Positions 11,189 to 23,092 of a stretch of DNA of 64,000 nucleotides are shown here, one piece after another. The stretch is from Volvox africanus. Taxonomy: Eukaryota; Chlorophyta; Chlorophyceae; Chlamydomonadales; Volvocaceae. The translations under genes and the position numbers were made by a program. The notes beneath the pieces are model-generated. The model was not told the DNA's origin, searched no databases, and saw only the letters and a list, made by a program, of their open reading frames with translations. Location of the stretch: the NCBI GenBank assembly GCA_030268105.1, contig BSDZ01000037.1:434001-498000 (forward strand). Reading direction: 5' to 3'. The first letter of the stretch is position 1, and each line of letters opens with the position of its first letter.

Positions 11189-14100
11189 ATGGCGGAAGGC
11201 TACATAGCGTTCCTGGAGGGCGAAGGTCTATCATCAGTGCCTGATGAGGTATGGAGTATCTCTTCTGATTGATGTCTGAGATGTTCCCCGTTTGTGACGG
11301 TATGGCGCGCCCGCAACCTATTGCAGGTCCTCCAGCGGCCAGACTGCACAACCTTAAAACTTGGGCGCAATCAATTTACTGTAAGATACTATTTATGTCC
11401 ATACTTTGCTCGATGTAAGAACGACGCGCTGATGGCTGGGTCGTGCAGGCATTGCCTTTGGGAGTCTTTCCCAGGCTGCCGAACTTGGTGCTGGTGGACT
11501 TGTCTAAAAATAAGCTTTCAAGCGTCCCAAATGACATCGGAACATGCAGGTGCGTGCAACATGTTGCCCTGTCAGGTGCCTTTTCGGCCTTTTTTCTAAG
11601 CGACTTCCGTTGTCGTTGTTACAGATCAATCAAGACACTGCTACTTACTCACAACAAACTAAAAGTCATTCCACCAGGCGTTTTTTTGCTGGCGGGGCTT
11701 CAGCAGCTAGACCTGAACCACAACAGATTAACCGACGCAAGTGGACCGTGGTATCACTTAAACTCGCTGCAGGTGTGCTTTACCTGAAGGTTAGGATCTT
11801 AAGCATAGATGATGCTAACAGTAGGTTATCCTGGAAACACTTTAGTCTTAGGCTAGCTGACAGTGCCGCAGCTAGGTGTGTAGGCTTGCCTCATATACCG
11901 AAAGCCAGCTTCAGTTTCGTCAGCGCAAGAAAGGAGACGAAGATCTGATTCCATCATACACGTATCATCTATTTTATGTTCATTTTCGGGATAAAAAAAC
12001 GTGGAGCGAACGCGGGCAGTGAAAGACCTTCCGTGCTCGTCCCGCTGGCAGCGCACAATGACGCGACTTCCTCGCCCTGCCGATTTGAGCAATATGTTAT
12101 TTAATTGCTTTATTAATTGCTGTGATATCGAGCGCAGAGTAAATCCATGAAATTTTCCCCCGATCCAAAAGACCTGTGTGCACAATCCCAACCACCCCGA
12201 ACTACAAGAGCATCCGCCTGCCTCTGCCTCCGTTTTTGAAATCCACGGGCATGTTGCTCGCCATATTCACGACATATTTGCTGTTAAATAAAATATGCCA
12301 CCAACTGCCAGCTTTGAAGTTTGAACTCAGTCATCCGAGCCCGCCTGCTCGCCGAACCAAGACTCGTTTTCCATGACCTCACGCAGGCATCCACCGTTCA
12401 TTTCATTTGTAACCCCTTCCATTTTTAACCCTTCCATTCGACTTCGGCTGAGCTCCCTCCCCACCACGGGTTGCAGTCTGGCTCTCCGGTATATTTACTC
12501 ATGCATTCGACAACTCGGCCACAATTACGTAATTGTGGCACGATGTATCGTGCAGCACAGTGTTTGGGTTTTCCATCTACCAGGCTAGGCTAGGAATCTC
12601 TCTCGCACTATTCTCTCCACTCTCCACCACCTGCCCTGCAAAGAGTCGAATACAAAGAGCCGAATACAATAGATTATCAACCCACCCGCACCCCCGTTTA
12701 TGTACGTTCGTCAGTCTCTCCATCTGGCGCATAATGACCTCCGGATGCTGCCCCCGGACATTGGCTGGCTGCCGCTCACCACCCTGGAGTTACTTGGAAA
12801 TGATAACCTGCGAGTGCCGGAAGGCGTGCTGGCAGGCGGGTTCAGGTACGAGAGCGACCAAGCCTGAACAAAGTTGGGGTCCCGGGTGTTGCCAGGTAAG
12901 TAAAATGCCCATATTAAGACCTATCTCCCGAAGTGCGAAAGACGTGTACATCCTTTACCCCAAAGCGCTGTCCAGTCTTCCCCCGGACTCTTTGCTTCTC
13001 CGCAATCCCGGTTGTTCGCACCCACCCCCAACACTCCTTTTCCATAGGGCGGTCATCAGCTATCTGCAGGTCATCTGTGAGCAGCACCGGCTGGTGGAGC
13101 AGCACCTGGACAAGTTCGCAGCGCCTGCGACGGAGGGAGAAGGAGGCGGGCCGCTGAGGGTGCGTAACGGCCTATGAAGGAGAAGAGCAAAGAAGAATTC
13201 TTGAGGTCCTCAGAGGCCTGGAGGGAGTGTAACGAGGAAGATCTGGTTGGGGCCTTCGTATTGCCATTAGAGAGGGAAGTAGGGAGGGAGGGAGGGAGGC
13301 GTCCAAAGGTGTGGGCTGGTCAGTGTACACAGTGTCGCCGCTTTCGTGTGCAACGTCGAAGATGGCGGGTTAGCGGTGGGGGAAACAGAAGGGGTGGTAA
13401 TGATTCACGAGGTGATTGTAGAAGGGGGGGAGAAGGGGCGGCCGGACGGAGTTCGGGTGGGTCCGCGAAGGGCGATAATGTCGGGTTGCTGGTGGGGCTG
13501 AGCTTCATCGCCTAGGATCTATTGGCAGCGGCGGTGGTGGCATGGTGGATGTACGACCGTTGCCGCATGGGACTCGTGTGCGGCTTTTCCTACTTATCAC
13601 ATCCAGTCTCCCCTCCTTCTCATCTTCTCGCTATAGCGAATCTCCTTCACCCCACCAGCATTTACCCCTTCATCCCACCGACCGGCAACTGGTTAATGAG
13701 ATCGTCCTCTGCCCCTCTGCCGCTCTCTTCTCCAGGCCAGACCCACCGACCCAAATATGCTGTCCATGTTGGTGGCCCGCCGGCTCGGGGCCGCCGCCGT
13801 CACGGGAGTCTTGGACGTCAAGTACGTGGGTACTGACGCTGCTCTTGGGGAACTGTCCAAGCTACAGGTGTGCAGACGGGAGGGGGAAAGGGAATGTTGA
13901 ACGATAAGTAAAAGAACAACGAAAAATGAATAGCTTGCGTCTAGGTAAATGCGCCCCAGGAGAGCATGGCGGCTGGGCGAAGTGAGGGGATACATCGGCG
14001 CGTGAGGAAGAAAAACGGACCTGGGGGAGGCCGTTTGGGTAGCTGACGGCGCGGGGGTTGAATGATTAGCTCAGGAAGCCATCGGGCGGTGCGTATGAGT

Positions 14101-17100
14101 ATGTGACAAAAAATGCTCAGCACCTTTGCAAACCGTTGGAGGGCGAGTGTGTTGCCTGGTGCGTGGGAATTGGGCACTAGCACACGGGGAGCTGTGCTTT
14201 GTGAATTTGTTGATGGGTCCCCCCCCCCGGGAGTTTGATGCTGTGATTTGGGGGAGGTGAGGGTAACCAAGCGACCCGGGGACAGGAACTGATCACGGGG
14301 CCGGATAACCCCCTTACTTTCCTCCCCCCCCATACACACACAATGGGTGGGTGGGGAAGGGGTAAAGCGGGGTTTCACTCTCTGCCTCTTCGCCGTTGTT
14401 CCCCGGCCCGTGCCAGGCTGTCTATGTGGCGGATGTGCGGCACAACGGCTGGAGTTCCGTACCGGCCGAGGTGCTCAAACTGAATGGCCTGGTGGTATTA
14501 AACGCGTCCGACAATGACATTGAGACGTTAGCAGAGGGTGAGAGGAGTCTCTTCTTTCGGCAGTTTGGGGTCCGCCACTCCCCATTGTGTGCACCCTCCT
14601 CCTGCTGCGGCACATACACAAATTCACACACACAGGTGCCTCCTTTCGATCAGCGCTCACCTGAGGCCCGAATGATGACGGTCGTATCCCTAGGAACTGT
14701 ATGCGGCACCCTTTCCTGTCCTGCCCCGCAGGCATCACCCCCCAGCATCTGGGTGTGCTCAACCTCTCCTTCAACCGCCTGGCCAGTCTGCCCCCCGCGC
14801 TGGGAGCCGCGCCCGTCCTGCAGCAGATGTACCTGGCTAACAATCGGCTCACGGATCTGCCGCGCACTTTCGCCTGCTTGCCCATGGTGGACCTCTTCCT
14901 CAGCGAGAATCTCTTCGAAAAGGTCCCCATTGCGGTGCTTGGCATGTCGCAGCTGGCGAAGCTGTCCATGGCGTGTTGTCGGCTCAAGGAGGTGCCGGAC
15001 GCGCTCGGCAGCGTAGGGACGCTCAAGTGAGGGGCGAAAGGGAGCGGGTGAATCCAAGGGGTGGGAGGGAGAGGAGAGAGAGGGGGATCTTGAGGGGTGA
15101 ATGGAACAGAGATTCAGACCATAACCAGCTGGAAGGGGAGGAGGGAGGAGGGAGGAAGAAAGATGGAGGAGAACATGGAGCCGAAAAGGGGGCGCGGGGA
15201 AGAGTAAGGACGGGAAGGGGCGGCGTATTGGAGAAGGGTCAGGGTAATGGTTATTGGATGGGTGAGAGGTGAGGTTCAAAATGGAAGACGGTGGATGCGA
15301 ACGTTTGCTGGCATGTGGAATAACATGTTTGTGGCGCGCTGCGTACCCTTGCGTGTATGCCTTTTCGATGTCCTTCGCTGTGTATGTGTATGTGTATGCC
15401 TTCAGCTGCTGCATCTAGGTCGCACTGCCGCAAATCACCTTCATCTCCATCTTCCTAATTGCCCCTCCTCCCTGGGCTGCCCAGCCATCTCCCTTTCACT
15501 CGATGCCTCCGTCCCTCGGGACGATTTCGCCCCTGGCCCCTGGCCCCTGACATGTCCTCCGTGGTGTTTCGCTCCCCTCCCCTCGACTGCCGAATCCCTC
15601 CGTCTCTCCTTCAACTCTATCTCCACCTCTACCTCTGTCCCTATCTCTCTCTGGCCTCGCTCTCAGGTTTCTGGACCTCTCCTTCAACGAGTTGCGCGCG
15701 CTCCCTGAAGGCCTGTCGCGTCTGACGGCCCTCAACGCCCTCAATATCTCATTCAACCCGCTGACTGGGTTTCCCCCGGTCCTGACCACCATCACCGGGC
15801 TGCTGGAGCTGAACCTGGACCATACAGGTACCTGCGACATCTGCCGTACAATGTATCCGTGTACGCTGCGCGCGCTTGTGTATGGGATGTTTGTTTTCAT
15901 ATGTGTGCCAGTGCGCTGGAACGGACTCGAGGGCCAGCTGTGCAAGTTTGGCTGACAAGAAGCTGTAACAGCACGTTAAGGCCGTGTATTCTATGTGTAT
16001 ATGTTATACTGAAAAATATATGGCTTACGTGCGTGTAGTTTCAATGGACCTTTTTCAATTCATCTAAGAAAGCGATATTGGTTTGACTATCATTCAGTAC
16101 AGAACCGTCCTCCACGTTTGCCTTCTTACGATTGCTTCCCCGCCTTTCCCTCTTCCTCTTATCTCTTCCCATCCCCTTCTCTCTTCTCAAGCGCACAGGC
16201 GTCAAGACGGTTCCGGAGGGGCTCGGTGAGTTGCGGAGGCTGGAGGGCTTACAGCTGGAGGGCTGCCCCCTGCCAGAGCCGGCCGCCACCTTGTACGCGG
16301 CAAACCCTCTGCTGCTGGTGCAGGTATGAACTTGGGTGTTGAGGGAGGGAGGGGGGGTGGGGGCCGAAGGGGGGGTGTCAATAGGGAAAATGTCGAAGGG
16401 CAGGCCCGTCGGGGGAGAGCGGAAGGGAGGTGGTTTCCATGCCATGAGGCCACGAGGGACAGAAGTTCCTGGGTGGGTTTATAGGATGCAGATAGGTAAT
16501 GAGAGGAAGGGAGGGCGTATGAGTGATTTACGTGTCGGGCGCTGGATGCTGCCGCCTGTTTGTCGTGTGTGCGTATTTGCGTACGAGTTCCGAGGAAGGA
16601 GGGGAGAAGGGTTGTGGTCCGAAGCGGTCTAGATGCAACAGCCTCCCGCAGTATCTTCACGGCCGACCGTGTGCTGCCACCGCGAGTCCACCTTTCTCTT
16701 GCCGTACCCGCCGTGCCCTTCCGCCCTCCCGCCCCATTTCGGCGGCAAACGTGTAGGTCCACAACACGGCGCTCACCTCGCTGGACCTGTCGGGTCTCGG
16801 GCTGGAGAAGGTGATGAAACATGCCGAGGGCAATGTCTGTCTTCGTTGCCGGTGATAGAGCGGAAACGGGCCTTCGTTTCGCGAGAAGCGACACGGCCCC
16901 TTGGGCTGCAGGCGGTGTGGAATGTGCCACTCGCGCACGTAGTTCTGGTTGCTATCCTTTGAAGCTTGGGTTCGTTTTTGCCTTATGTCGTACCGTTAGC
17001 CAGAGATGCTAGCGATGTTGTCTCACCTGCACATGCGCCTGTGTGTTTTTGCAACCACAATGGGGCCTATGGGGCCTCGACCCATCCCTGTCATCTCGTA

Positions 17101-20100
17101 CTGTACCCTCACCAAGTCAACTTCTCCCTTGCCACATGTCCTCTTTGCTCCGTCCTCTCGCCGCCCACTTCCCGCCTCCCAGATCCCTCAACTGTCTCGC
17201 CTGGTGGGCCTTACTGCGCTGGACCTCTCCCGCAATAACTTCACCCTGCCCCCAAGCGAGCTGATCCGCCTCACCGACCTCCATGCACTCAGCCTGCGCG
17301 GCAACCCACTGGCGTTCCCCTTCGACGTGCTGTTGGAGGCCCAGGGGGATCTGGCGCTCGTGGACTTGATTGATCCGGAGGCCGGTGGGTTGGGGGTTAG
17401 GGTCGGGGGCTGGTGGGATACGGGTGGAGCTCCTGAAGGGTGTGTTCCGAGCCACTGCGGAGGGTGTGTGGGTCGAGTGTGAGATTTGGAAGTTTTCCGA
17501 CGATTGGCAGTTGAAGGTGTCGCTTAAAGGTGGCGGGTTCCCTACTTCCGAATCCCCAGGGCCCTCGGCCTTCTGCATCTGCACCTCACGCGGTGATCGA
17601 TCAGATCACCAGCGCAGATCGCATTTCGCGGCTCGACGTGACGCTACGCCCTTCATCACACCTGGTGTCCATTTGGCGTGATGTTTCCCGCATGGCCTCG
17701 AGAACTGTAACTCCGCCACAGCTAGGGTCGCGCCTTCGCACTGTTCGTGTCTGATCCGCTACCCGAGGCCGACCTGGTAACCCAGGCAGCATTGTCGGCC
17801 AAACCCCGGGCAGACCGCATGAACACCCGCAGACAGACCGCATGAACACTCTGTGTTCCCGTTTCCCATCTTTTGCATTTGCACTCTTGGCTTCCTCACA
17901 GCCACCACTGCTCGGCTCTCCTATCGCCTATTGGCCGGGTATTTCCCTCATCCCGGGCTCGGGTACTGGATTTTTGCACTCACACACCCCCTGACTCCCA
18001 ACTGCCATCTATCACCACAAACACCACAAACACCACAAACACTCTGCCCCACAGACAAGCTCGACATGTCGGGGTGCAGGTTGGACGCCCTTCCTTCCGA
18101 AGTGGCTCCCCACGCCGGCATGCTGACGCAGCTGAAGCTTGCCAACAACCAACTGACGATGCTGCCGGACTGGCTGTCCTCCTTCGCGGCTCTGGCCACT
18201 TTGGTGTTGGACCGCAACCGGCTGTGGGAGCTGCCCGCAGTGCTGGCCCGGATCCCGAAGTTGTCCATTCTGATGGCGTGTTTCAATGACATCACCACGC
18301 TGCAGCCCAATGTACTGGCGGGACTAGGCAGACTCAAGGTGTGTCTGTGTGTCTGTCTTATCTATCTGTATCAAAACTTAGTAGTTCACAGCTTAGGTTA
18401 TGGTTGCTCAAGACTGCACGTAGTAATTCCTTCTCGGGCTAATGGATGAGAAAAGTTCGGAGAAAATGTGCGGCTGTGTGTTGGGCAAACATTTTTGTAC
18501 ACGTGGGACATGATATACATCACTATAGGGGAGGGTTGCATGCTTTTCAATCAAGGTGATTGATCGTCACATATGATGAAGACGGGAGCTACTGAAATTA
18601 GCATCGAATACAATTACGAGTGTGGGCTTGCATTGCGTGTGTCTATTTCTGTGTGCTTCTGTGCGTGTGTGTGTTTGTGTGTCTCACCCAGCCTCCCTAA
18701 AAAAAGAAAAAACAAACAAAAACAAACAAACCAAGCTTGGTTTCCTTAGTCTTAAGACTAACTTCCTATTCACTGTTTGCAGGAACTGCAGATGCTAATG
18801 CGTTTTTCTGTGTGTCTTTCACGGAACATAGATTTATCGTCACCCATTTACTGGCCCCCTCCCCACCTCCTTCCCCTTCATTTTCCGCACCAGGCTCTGG
18901 TTCTCCAGAACAACCAGATCACGGAGCTCCCCGCCAGCGTGTCCCGACTCACAGAGCTGAAGGTGCGATGATCCGACAGGTCCCGCAACCTCCGGTCCGC
19001 CTGCGTCCCCTCCCGCGTCCCGCCCGCCCTACCTGGTCTCCATCTGACCTGTTCCTGAAACCCTACCTACCTCTTGACGACGGACCGGAGGACAGACATA
19101 CAAACATTCGGCAGGACTATCAAAACACAAATTACTCGGCAGGGCTATCAAAATCATTTGGCGCGCTCTAGGAAAATCAGTTTGATCCTGCGTGTTGGAC
19201 CGCTTTTGCCTTAATACATCCTTTCTCGGCCTCTCATAACAGCGCTTTCAAATTGTTCATCCGGCCGCTACACCCTCCGTCCACACCCTCCTCGCCCCAG
19301 CCGAATCTTCGACCCCGCTGACTTTACCGGATTTTACGTTCCCTGCTTTAATCCATTCTTCATTTCGTTGCCCTCGCTCCATGCCTCCCTTCCCGCCACC
19401 GCAAATGCACACACATACACACACAGGCGCTGGTGCTCTCCAGCAATCGCCTAACCACCCTTCCGGACGCCCTGTGCGGCTGCTCCGGTCTGCGGCTGCT
19501 GGACCTCTCCCACAACGCCCTCACCTCACTGCCTTCCGGTGTGGGGGCGCTGTCGAAACTGAAATCACTAAAACTGAGCCGCAACGAGCTTCCAACAATG
19601 CCGCGGGGGTCAAGCTGCCTGCTGGGCCTTACGGAGCTGCAGTTGGCCCACAACCCCCTGCCGCTACAGGTAAAGTAGTGGCGGCGGAGGAGGGAGGGGT
19701 GGAGGGTCGAGGCGATGATGTTCGTTGGGGAATCCGTTGGAAGGTGATAAGGGAAGTTGTGGATGGGGCGGTGGGGCGGTGCAGGGCGGCAACCAGAAAG
19801 GCGGACGTAGCAGAAAGGCCCTGTCCCTGTGCCTGTCCTTGTCCCTGTGATTCGGTGCTCGGATTCAGTCCCCCTCGCATTGGCATGCATGATGACCCCG
19901 CCCTGAATGGCTTTTGTGCAACTCGAAATATACAATAGGGAATGGAGCTCAACGCCACTGGTGCGCCTGCCGTACGCCAAATGCTGGCGGCGCTGCTGGC
20001 GGCGTGTGCCACACTGCCAGCCGCCCTGCACGCCGCCGAGCTGGAGGCAGTCGCCACCGCATTAGCGTCAAAGGCTGCCACGGCGGCGATGCTGGCGGCG

Positions 20101-21565
20101 GCGGAGGAAGAGGAAGAGGCGGCGGCAAGCGGCCTGGGCACCGCGGCGGAAGCCGAGGCAGAGGCGGCGGCGGTGATGGCGGACGTGGAAGCGCTTCGAG
20201 ATGAAGAGGAACAGCGGGCTGCAGCACCGCCACCGTCAGTTCCCGCCAGCGGTGAGATCCGCACCCTGGAGGACCCGGAAGCCATCCGCAAGCGCGTGGA
20301 GATGCTGCAGGTACGGAGGGGCTAACGAAGCGGCTTGCCGGTATCTCAAAGCAGCGCCCGCTTGCTGTTGTTGTCCGGGCCCTGCCTGATGCCCCGCAAA
20401 CGGCGGTCTGAGTACGGCAATGCGTCCCGCGATTAAACCAAAGGCTCCTTTTGTCACGTGCGTACCTTCGGGATGGCCTTCGGGATTCCTCCCCCCCCCT
20501 TCCCCCCTTTCTCCTATTCCTTTGTCATGACAGCGACGGTGACGGCAACTACCGCTGTTTTAACTATTGTGATGCATGTTACTGATACGGATACGGGATA
20601 CGCGTATTTGAACGAACTTACCGCTCGACAGTACGAATCCTCTTCCAGCAAATTCTCAGTACCTAATCGCGCCCCGTCACCAAATCCACACACAGACACC
20701 AAATTCCCCACCGCGTAGCTGTCTGCGCTTTCCGGCCTCTTCAGCTGATGACCCCGGCCTGATGCCCCCCCTCTCTCCCCTTCAGGAGGAGCTGAAGCAG
20801 CTGCATCCGGATACGAGGTGGCTCTACGTCCAGAAACACCAGGAGACCATTGGTCGGGACCCCTTGCGCCCAAAGACGGATGCCTGGCAGAAGGTGCCCA
20901 TTATGAATATTCCGCGCATTATTGCTGCAATCAGCTCCCCGCCGCCGCCACCGCCAGGCGACAGCAGCGGCGGCGGCCTGCTCCCCGACGGCAAGCCAAA
21001 GCGGCCACAGGTCATGCACCGCTTTAAACGTGTCGCGGACCAGAGCACCATGGCGATGAATCTGCTGAACCGGGTGCAGGACGTCCTGCATAACGGACCA
21101 CCCTCCGGGGGTGCGTCGGCAGGGCCCGGGAGCCCGATGAGGAACCCGTCAACACCGACGGGGACGTCGGCTCCGCCACTGTCATTGCCGACGTCATCGC
21201 TGGTGGGGCCACCGCCGCCGCCGCCTATGGCGGGGGGGGTTATACCGTTGCCGCCGGGAGTCCTGCCTGTGGGAATTATGCCGCCGGGTATGGCGAATGT
21301 GCCACTGCCGCCGGGTATGTTCCCGCCCCCGCTGGGCATGTTCCCACCGCCGGGCATGCTGCCGCCGCCAGGGCTGCTGCCGCCGCCGCCACTGGGAATG
21401 TTCCCGCCGGGTATGATCCCGCCGCCAGGTCTGATGTTCCCGCCGGGGATGCTGCCACCACCCGGGATGATCCCGCCTCCTCCGGGGATGATGTTCCCTC
21501 CTCCGCCTGATGTATTTCCCACAGCCATGATGCCGCCGCCGCCGGTCCCCCATGGCCGGCGATGA
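11189..21565 (+). CDS. Large leucine-rich-repeat protein with polyproline C-terminus (18 exons)
   Basis: Exons: 11189-11248, 11327-11380, 11449-11549, 11625-11772, 12715-12845, 13048-13159, 13736-13867, 14417-14537, 14732-15026, 15667-15827, 16199-16323, 16757-16810, 17183-17384, 18055-18338, 18894-18962, 19427-19669, 19939-20310, 20786-21565. All junctions are GT-AG and agree in phase, giving 1147 residues. Residues about 20-764 form some twenty typical LRRs of the L-x-x-L-x-L-x-x-N-x-L-x-x-LP type (LDLSKNKLSSVP, LNLSFNRLASLP, LVLQNNQITELP), the class seen in SHOC2, LRRC40 and plant PIRL proteins, which act as intracellular protein-binding scaffolds. Residues 765-888 are Ala/Glu-rich and probably helical. 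EELKQLHPDTRWLYVQKHQ begins a short conserved-looking segment at about 889. From about 1010 the protein is dominated by PPPGM repeats, possible profilin, WW or SH3 ligands. There is no signal peptide. The ATG at 11189 is followed by a 20-codon first exon. Partner and pathway are unknown. Confidence 0.9.
18640..18735. repeat. GT-rich microsatellite and A-rich run in intron 14
   Basis: Imperfect GT repeats are followed by AAAAAAGAAAAAACAAAC-type sequence within intron 14 of the plus-strand LRR gene. Confidence 0.7.
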
Positions 21566-22158
21566 GGCTCATTGTCTCTTGCCACGTTATGTGTGTGTGT
21601 GTACGTACGGTTGATCACTCGCTCTTTCAACCAACCCTTGATGGGTGAAGCAGAGGGTTGGGTGGCCGGCTCGGCTACGGGGGGAGATGTCCTACGTGTC
21701 AGCCAGTTGGACGCCCCCCACCGCGATGAAGACCATGAACGATATGAGGATATAGGTTGTACGACATGACACGATTGTACGGATTCTTCATGTGCGTCGA
21801 GAGCAAAACATGATCTGGCGGTGCAGGTGCTGGTGTAGTTGCGAGTGCAAGTATGTAGGGCCACTGGATGCAGTCCTCTGCTCGCCTTGCTGATGGTTGC
21901 GATGGTGTTGGGGAAGGAGGGAGGAAAGGTGGAGGGCGGAAATGGAATAGACATCTGGATATACTGAGACACAGGCACACACACACGCTGATGGTTATGC
22001 ATGTTGCGTTGTGCTGCTGTCTTCTGCCCCATTCCACTGCGTTGCAAAGGATGAAGTCATTTACATGATGCGGTATATATCATGTGGTATATATGCTGCA
22101 GGGTGACATGCGTATCTATATAAATTGATTGGGGGATTAAATCAACTGGCGATTATCA

Positions 22159-22371
22159 TTATGCCGGATCGGCGGCCGGAGGACCACTGCTCGGCGGCGG
22201 CGCTCTTCTCGGAGACTGGTTGGTGTACTCTGCTGTTGCCGCCGGAGTGTGGGGTGGAGGCTTGGTAGCAGCAGTGGATGCGTTTTCAGTCAGGGTCTGA
22301 TGGTGCTGTCCGCATTTATGCCGCCAAGGAAGGTGTTCGGGGGAACTGTTCCCTGCCGTCGTTAGCAGCAT
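22159..22371 (-). CDS. Small ORF of 70 codons with a strong start context
   Basis: The ATG at 22371 is preceded by GCCACC, an excellent eukaryotic start context. The 70-residue product begins MLLTTAGNSSPEHLPW and is otherwise rich in Pro, Ser, Thr and Ala, ending SGPPAADPA. No family is recognised. It may be a first exon, a small independent gene, or chance. Confidence 0.3.
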   Translation of the reverse strand: MLLTTAGNSSPEHLPWRHKCGQHHQTLTENASTAATKPPPHTPAATAEYTNQSPRRAPPPSSGPPAADPA

Positions 22372-22767
22372 GGTGGCTCTCTCCTTTTAGTTCCCGCGGC
22401 TCTCTCTACCGGAATGGCTCCGGCTAAGCAAATATGGCGGATAAGAAAACAAGGGGCTGCCTTGCAACGGGGTGCTAATAAGTAGGTGCGAGAGACGCCA
22501 GCTTTTACTCGTGCTGCCGTTGCCTACTCGCACTATTTCGCTTTCATCACGAGGCAGGGCCCGCCCTAGCGGCTGCTCCTACCTGCTGTCCCAAACCATC
22601 CTCACCTGCTTTCATTTGCCCGTGCGGAGTAGTGGGTGGATGCTAATGCTACCTTACCGTAAGTTACGTGATCTTACCTTTTTGTGTCTGTCTCTCGCCG
22701 TCGTCGTAACCTTTCTCAGGCCCCTTGCGTTAATATCCGTTCCGTTACCGGAGATCATTGATGTCAC

Positions 22768-22895
22768 ATAGCTTGACGTGCGGAAGGTGATGCCTAAATT
22801 GAGTTCCCGGAAGGATGTGCTGCTGCCGCGACCCAACCTTGGCGACCCCTATGAGTGGCAGCTTCGGCTGCTGGACTATGATGCAGTGTGGAGAT
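22768..22895 (+). other. Exon-like stretch, unknown
   Basis: After a CATAG acceptor-like site one frame reads LDVRKVMPKLSSRKDVLLPR and then GDPYEWQLRLLDYDAVW before a GTGTGG or GTACCT donor-like site. The composition is protein-like, but no partner exons were found. Confidence 0.3.
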
Positions 22896-23012
22896 GTACC
22901 TAAATCTTCTATTTCTCAAAAGCGGGCGTGCCGCATTCCACGTGACTCTGACCCTGGAGCGAGGTTTTGTTGGTCCTGGTACCATCATGTCCTGCTGTAT
23001 GTATCCTGCCAT

Positions 23013-23092
23013 GATGTTGCCGTAACTCTGCTATTATATCCGCCTGCGGACAGCAAGGGCCCGATTGGACACACCCACCATCACACACACAC
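23013..23092 (+). repeat. Dispersed repeat of a second type, copy 2
   Basis: Matches 9822-9914: GTTGCCGTAACTCTGCTATT, then CCGCCTGCGGACAGCA, GGGCCCGATTGG and a CA run. The following GGATACGACCCGTAAG also resembles GGATACTACCCGTGG after copy 1, so the repeat may extend about 40 bases further. Confidence 0.8.

Noticed and set aside
18780..18806. 27-base micro-exon in the plus-strand LRR gene
   Set aside because: It keeps the frame, but adding nine residues would break the regular LRR spacing that the direct exon 14-15 junction preserves.
20824..22047. 407-codon ORF antisense to the last exon of the plus-strand LRR gene
   Set aside because: It mirrors the Pro/Gly-rich tail as Gly repeats. The sense strand has a phase-matched exon with conserved-looking sequence, so this is a shadow.
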